Part shown: in pieces, positions 44,564-46,089 of the stretch | Layout of the letters: each line of letters starts with the position of its first letter | Numbering within the stretch: the stretch's first letter is position 1 | DNA from: Candidatus Cloacimonadota bacterium | GTDB lineage: Bacteria > Cloacimonadota > Cloacimonadia > Cloacimonadales > Cloacimonadaceae | Reading direction: 5' to 3' | Length of the DNA stretch: 46,089 nt | Assembly: GCA_027318475.1 (NCBI GenBank) | Contig: DAHVPC010000002.1 | Span: forward strand, 1 to 46,089 | The notes under the pieces: model-generated | Told to the model about the DNA's origin: nothing | Databases searched by the model: none | Seen by the model: only the letters and a program-made list of their open reading frames with translations | Translations under genes and position numbers: made by a program

Positions 44564-45165
44564 AGCATTGCCCGCTGCTCGTCCTGCTGGCGTTGCTGCC
44601 GGTACTGCTTTTGGCCCAGCCGCAGTTGAGTTTTGAGGGCGAGGTGCTGGATTTCGCGCTCATCAGTTCGCTGGCCGGAGGCGACACCTTGCTGTGGAAT
44701 GTGAGCGGGGATTATTACTTCAGCAACCTGTCCGACGCGGCGATCAGCCAGGTGATCGGCTTTCCCGTGCCCTCATCGGATTCGGCATCGGTTGCCGAGA
44801 TCACGGAACTCAGCCTCATCGACCCTGCGGACAGCATGCGCGTGGAACTGCTGCGGCAAACCAACGACGGCTTCGCTTTCCGGCTGGATCTGCCGCCGCG
44901 CAGTTTCGTGGGCGCGCGCATCTCCTACACGCAAAAGATCAGCGGCAACCAGGCCGGCTACGTGCTGCTGACCGCCAATTCCTGGGGGCGTCCTCTGCCT
45001 TCCTGCGAGATCACCCTGTTCGTGGAAGGCGGCCTGGAACTCCGGGATTATCCCCTGCCCGATCCTGTGATCTTCCCTTCCAGCCTCGGTGATACCTATC
45101 ACTGGCAGTTAACTGGTTTCCGGCCCGCAACCGACTTCATGGTAAACCTGGTGGAGAGATTATGA
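44560..45165 (+). CDS. Secreted protein of unknown function
   Basis: The ATG at 44560 overlaps the preceding stop (ATGA), giving 201 aa; the track frame from 44467 lies inside the upstream gene. A signal peptide (KHCPLLVLLALLPVLLLA) is followed by a single beta-rich domain (PQLSFEGEVLDFALISSLAGGDTLLWNVSGDYYFSNLSDAAISQVIGFPVPSS... PPRSFVGARISYTQKISGNQAGYVLLTANSWGRPLP). There are no catalytic or metal motifs and no sorting tail. I do not recognise the family. The tight coupling with both neighbours suggests a shared assembly or secretion product. Confidence 0.72.
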   Translation: MKHCPLLVLLALLPVLLLAQPQLSFEGEVLDFALISSLAGGDTLLWNVSGDYYFSNLSDAAISQVIGFPVPSSDSASVAEITELSLIDPADSMRVELLRQTNDGFAFRLDLPPRSFVGARISYTQKISGNQAGYVLLTANSWGRPLPSCEITLFVEGGLELRDYPLPDPVIFPSSLGDTYHWQLTGFRPATDFMVNLVERL

Positions 45166-46089
45166 AACATTTGCTGCTATCAATCGTTCTGCTGGGGGCA
45201 AGCCTGGCTTTGTGCGCCCAGCCCCAATGGCAATGGGCAAAGGCCGCGGGAGGCGAATACGCGGATCATGCCCGGGGAGTGGCTTGCGATTCCGAGGGGA
45301 ACACCTACGTGACCGGCTTCTTCATCAGCAGCGCCGATTTCGACAGCGTGCATGTGGTTGGTAATGGCGGGCAGGATATCTTTGTGGCCAAATACGATGC
45401 CCAGGGCAAGGTCGATTGGGTCGTCCAAGCCGGAAGCAGCGCGAACGATTCGGGATATTCGCTGGCGGTTGACGCTGCGGGCAACATCTACGTGGCGGGC
45501 TACATTGGCGGACCCGCGGTTTTTGGCGGCAGCAGCCTTTCCTGCACTGGCAGCGCGAACGCTTTCGTGGGGCAACTGAATCCGGAAGGCGTCTGGAATT
45601 GGGTTTGCTCGGGAAATGGAGCGGCCGGAACGATGATCAAGAGTTTGGACCTGGTTTTGGGAGGCGATGGCTATCTGTACACCTGCGGCGAGTACCAAGG
45701 ATTGGTAAGTTTTGGCGGGCAGCTGCTCACTCCGCTCGCCTTAAACGACATCTGGGCGGCCAAATTGGATCTGGACGGCACCTGCCTTTGGGCTGCCAGC
45801 GCTGGCGGTACGGATCAAGACCAGGCCAAGGCCCTGGCTTGGGAACCCGTCGGCGGTGTGGTCCTCACCGGCCTGTGCCGCGGCACTTTGACTTTTGGCA
45901 CCGACACCCTGAACGTCGGGCCGAACTTCGCCGGGTATCTGGCCTGGCTCAGTGAGGAAGGGATCTGGGTCGGCAGCGTAGGATTGAGGGCGATGAGTTC
46001 CGCCGATTGCACCGATGTGGCCGTGAATGCGGACAGCGAGGTGTATGTAACCGGCATAACCCATGGCAACCTCTATGCCGGAAGCATCG
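45162..46089 (+). CDS. Secreted SBBP beta-propeller protein (partial, 3' end outside window; missing from ORF track)
   Basis: The ATG at 45162 overlaps the previous stop (ATGA), with GGAGAG upstream. The frame is open to the last base (309 codons), so the track, which needs a stop, does not list it. After a signal peptide (KHLLLSIVLLGASLALCA) come SBBP-type repeats: QWQWAKAAGGEYADHARGVACDSEGNTYVTGFFISSADFDSVHVVGNGGQDIFVAKYDAQGKVDWVVQAGSSANDSGYSLAVDAAGNIYVAGYIGGPAVFGG and two more. The same repeats form the second half of the protein at 31713. Probably an extracellular propeller; its C-terminus, perhaps with a sorting tail, is outside the window. Confidence 0.85.
   Translation, partial: MKHLLLSIVLLGASLALCAQPQWQWAKAAGGEYADHARGVACDSEGNTYVTGFFISSADFDSVHVVGNGGQDIFVAKYDAQGKVDWVVQAGSSANDSGYSLAVDAAGNIYVAGYIGGPAVFGGSSLSCTGSANAFVGQLNPEGVWNWVCSGNGAAGTMIKSLDLVLGGDGYLYTCGEYQGLVSFGGQLLTPLALNDIWAAKLDLDGTCLWAASAGGTDQDQAKALAWEPVGGVVLTGLCRGTLTFGTDTLNVGPNFAGYLAWLSEEGIWVGSVGLRAMSSADCTDVAVNADSEVYVTGITHGNLYAGSI

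Overview
The window is GC-rich, gene-dense bacterial DNA with 36 supported protein genes (two cut by the window ends). I saw no tRNA, rRNA, CRISPR array or insertion sequence. It looks like the FCB superphylum, and my best guess is a high-GC Cloacimonadota-type genome. The basis is: many secreted proteins that end in a FlgD-like Ig / type IX-secretion-like C-terminal module, two of them with the NYPNPF(N/K)P signature; a short SerA of the type known from Bacteroides, with TPKKMGAQT in place of TPHIG; C25 gingipain-like, LVIVD, SBBP and SUMF1-type surface proteins; and a small 149-aa protein of a type I associate with that phylum. The phylum assignment is inference from memory of families, not a computed placement.

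Layout. 1-359: end of a probable outer-membrane beta-barrel. 548-5835 (minus strand): AAA+ ATPase, ackA, S4 RNA-binding protein, membrane-anchored metallopeptidase-like protein, threonine aldolase. 6056-8816 (plus): lipoprotein with a caspase-like (clan CD) domain plus a small lipoprotein, closed by a strong terminator. 8817-9800: almost 1 kb without genes, filled with dispersed repeats and a 26-bp-arm hairpin. 9801-14814: DUF1838 protein, sorted surface protein, obgE, dprA. 15003-17740: two secreted proteins, the second with a tandem SUMF1 duplication. 18303-19342: small conserved protein and an outer-membrane-like protein. 19520-22201: adenosine-specific kinase, thpR, recA, recX. 22237-25883: small membrane protein, nth, SRAP/YedK, and a fused tandem deoxynucleoside kinase. 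26295-39093: large surface proteins (C25 peptidase with FG-GAP repeats, PPC/SBBP protein, EYFFD-repeat protein, beta-helix protein, LVIVD propeller) with serA embedded. 39675-40267: rplU-rpmA. 40644-46089: an operon of four secreted proteins, the last one cut by the window end and absent from the ORF track.

How it works together. The housekeeping part is DNA repair and recombination (recA, recX, dprA, nth, yedK), nucleoside salvage (tandem dNK), acetate/ATP formation (ackA), serine synthesis (serA) and ribosome assembly (obgE, rplU, rpmA). The accessory part is a large extracellular and cell-surface repertoire, probably exported by a type IX-like route whose machinery is not in this window.

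The two most useful non-gene observations are these. (1) A recurring promoter-like signature, TTGAC(A/G) followed 22 nt later by TG, lies ahead of most transcription units. (2) At least four families of short dispersed intergenic repeats (called A to D below) occupy nearly every long non-coding gap. The most unusual proteins are the AAA+ ATPase with a cysteine-containing N-terminal domain and the fused double deoxynucleoside kinase. I did not find a multi-gene system that is clearly new.
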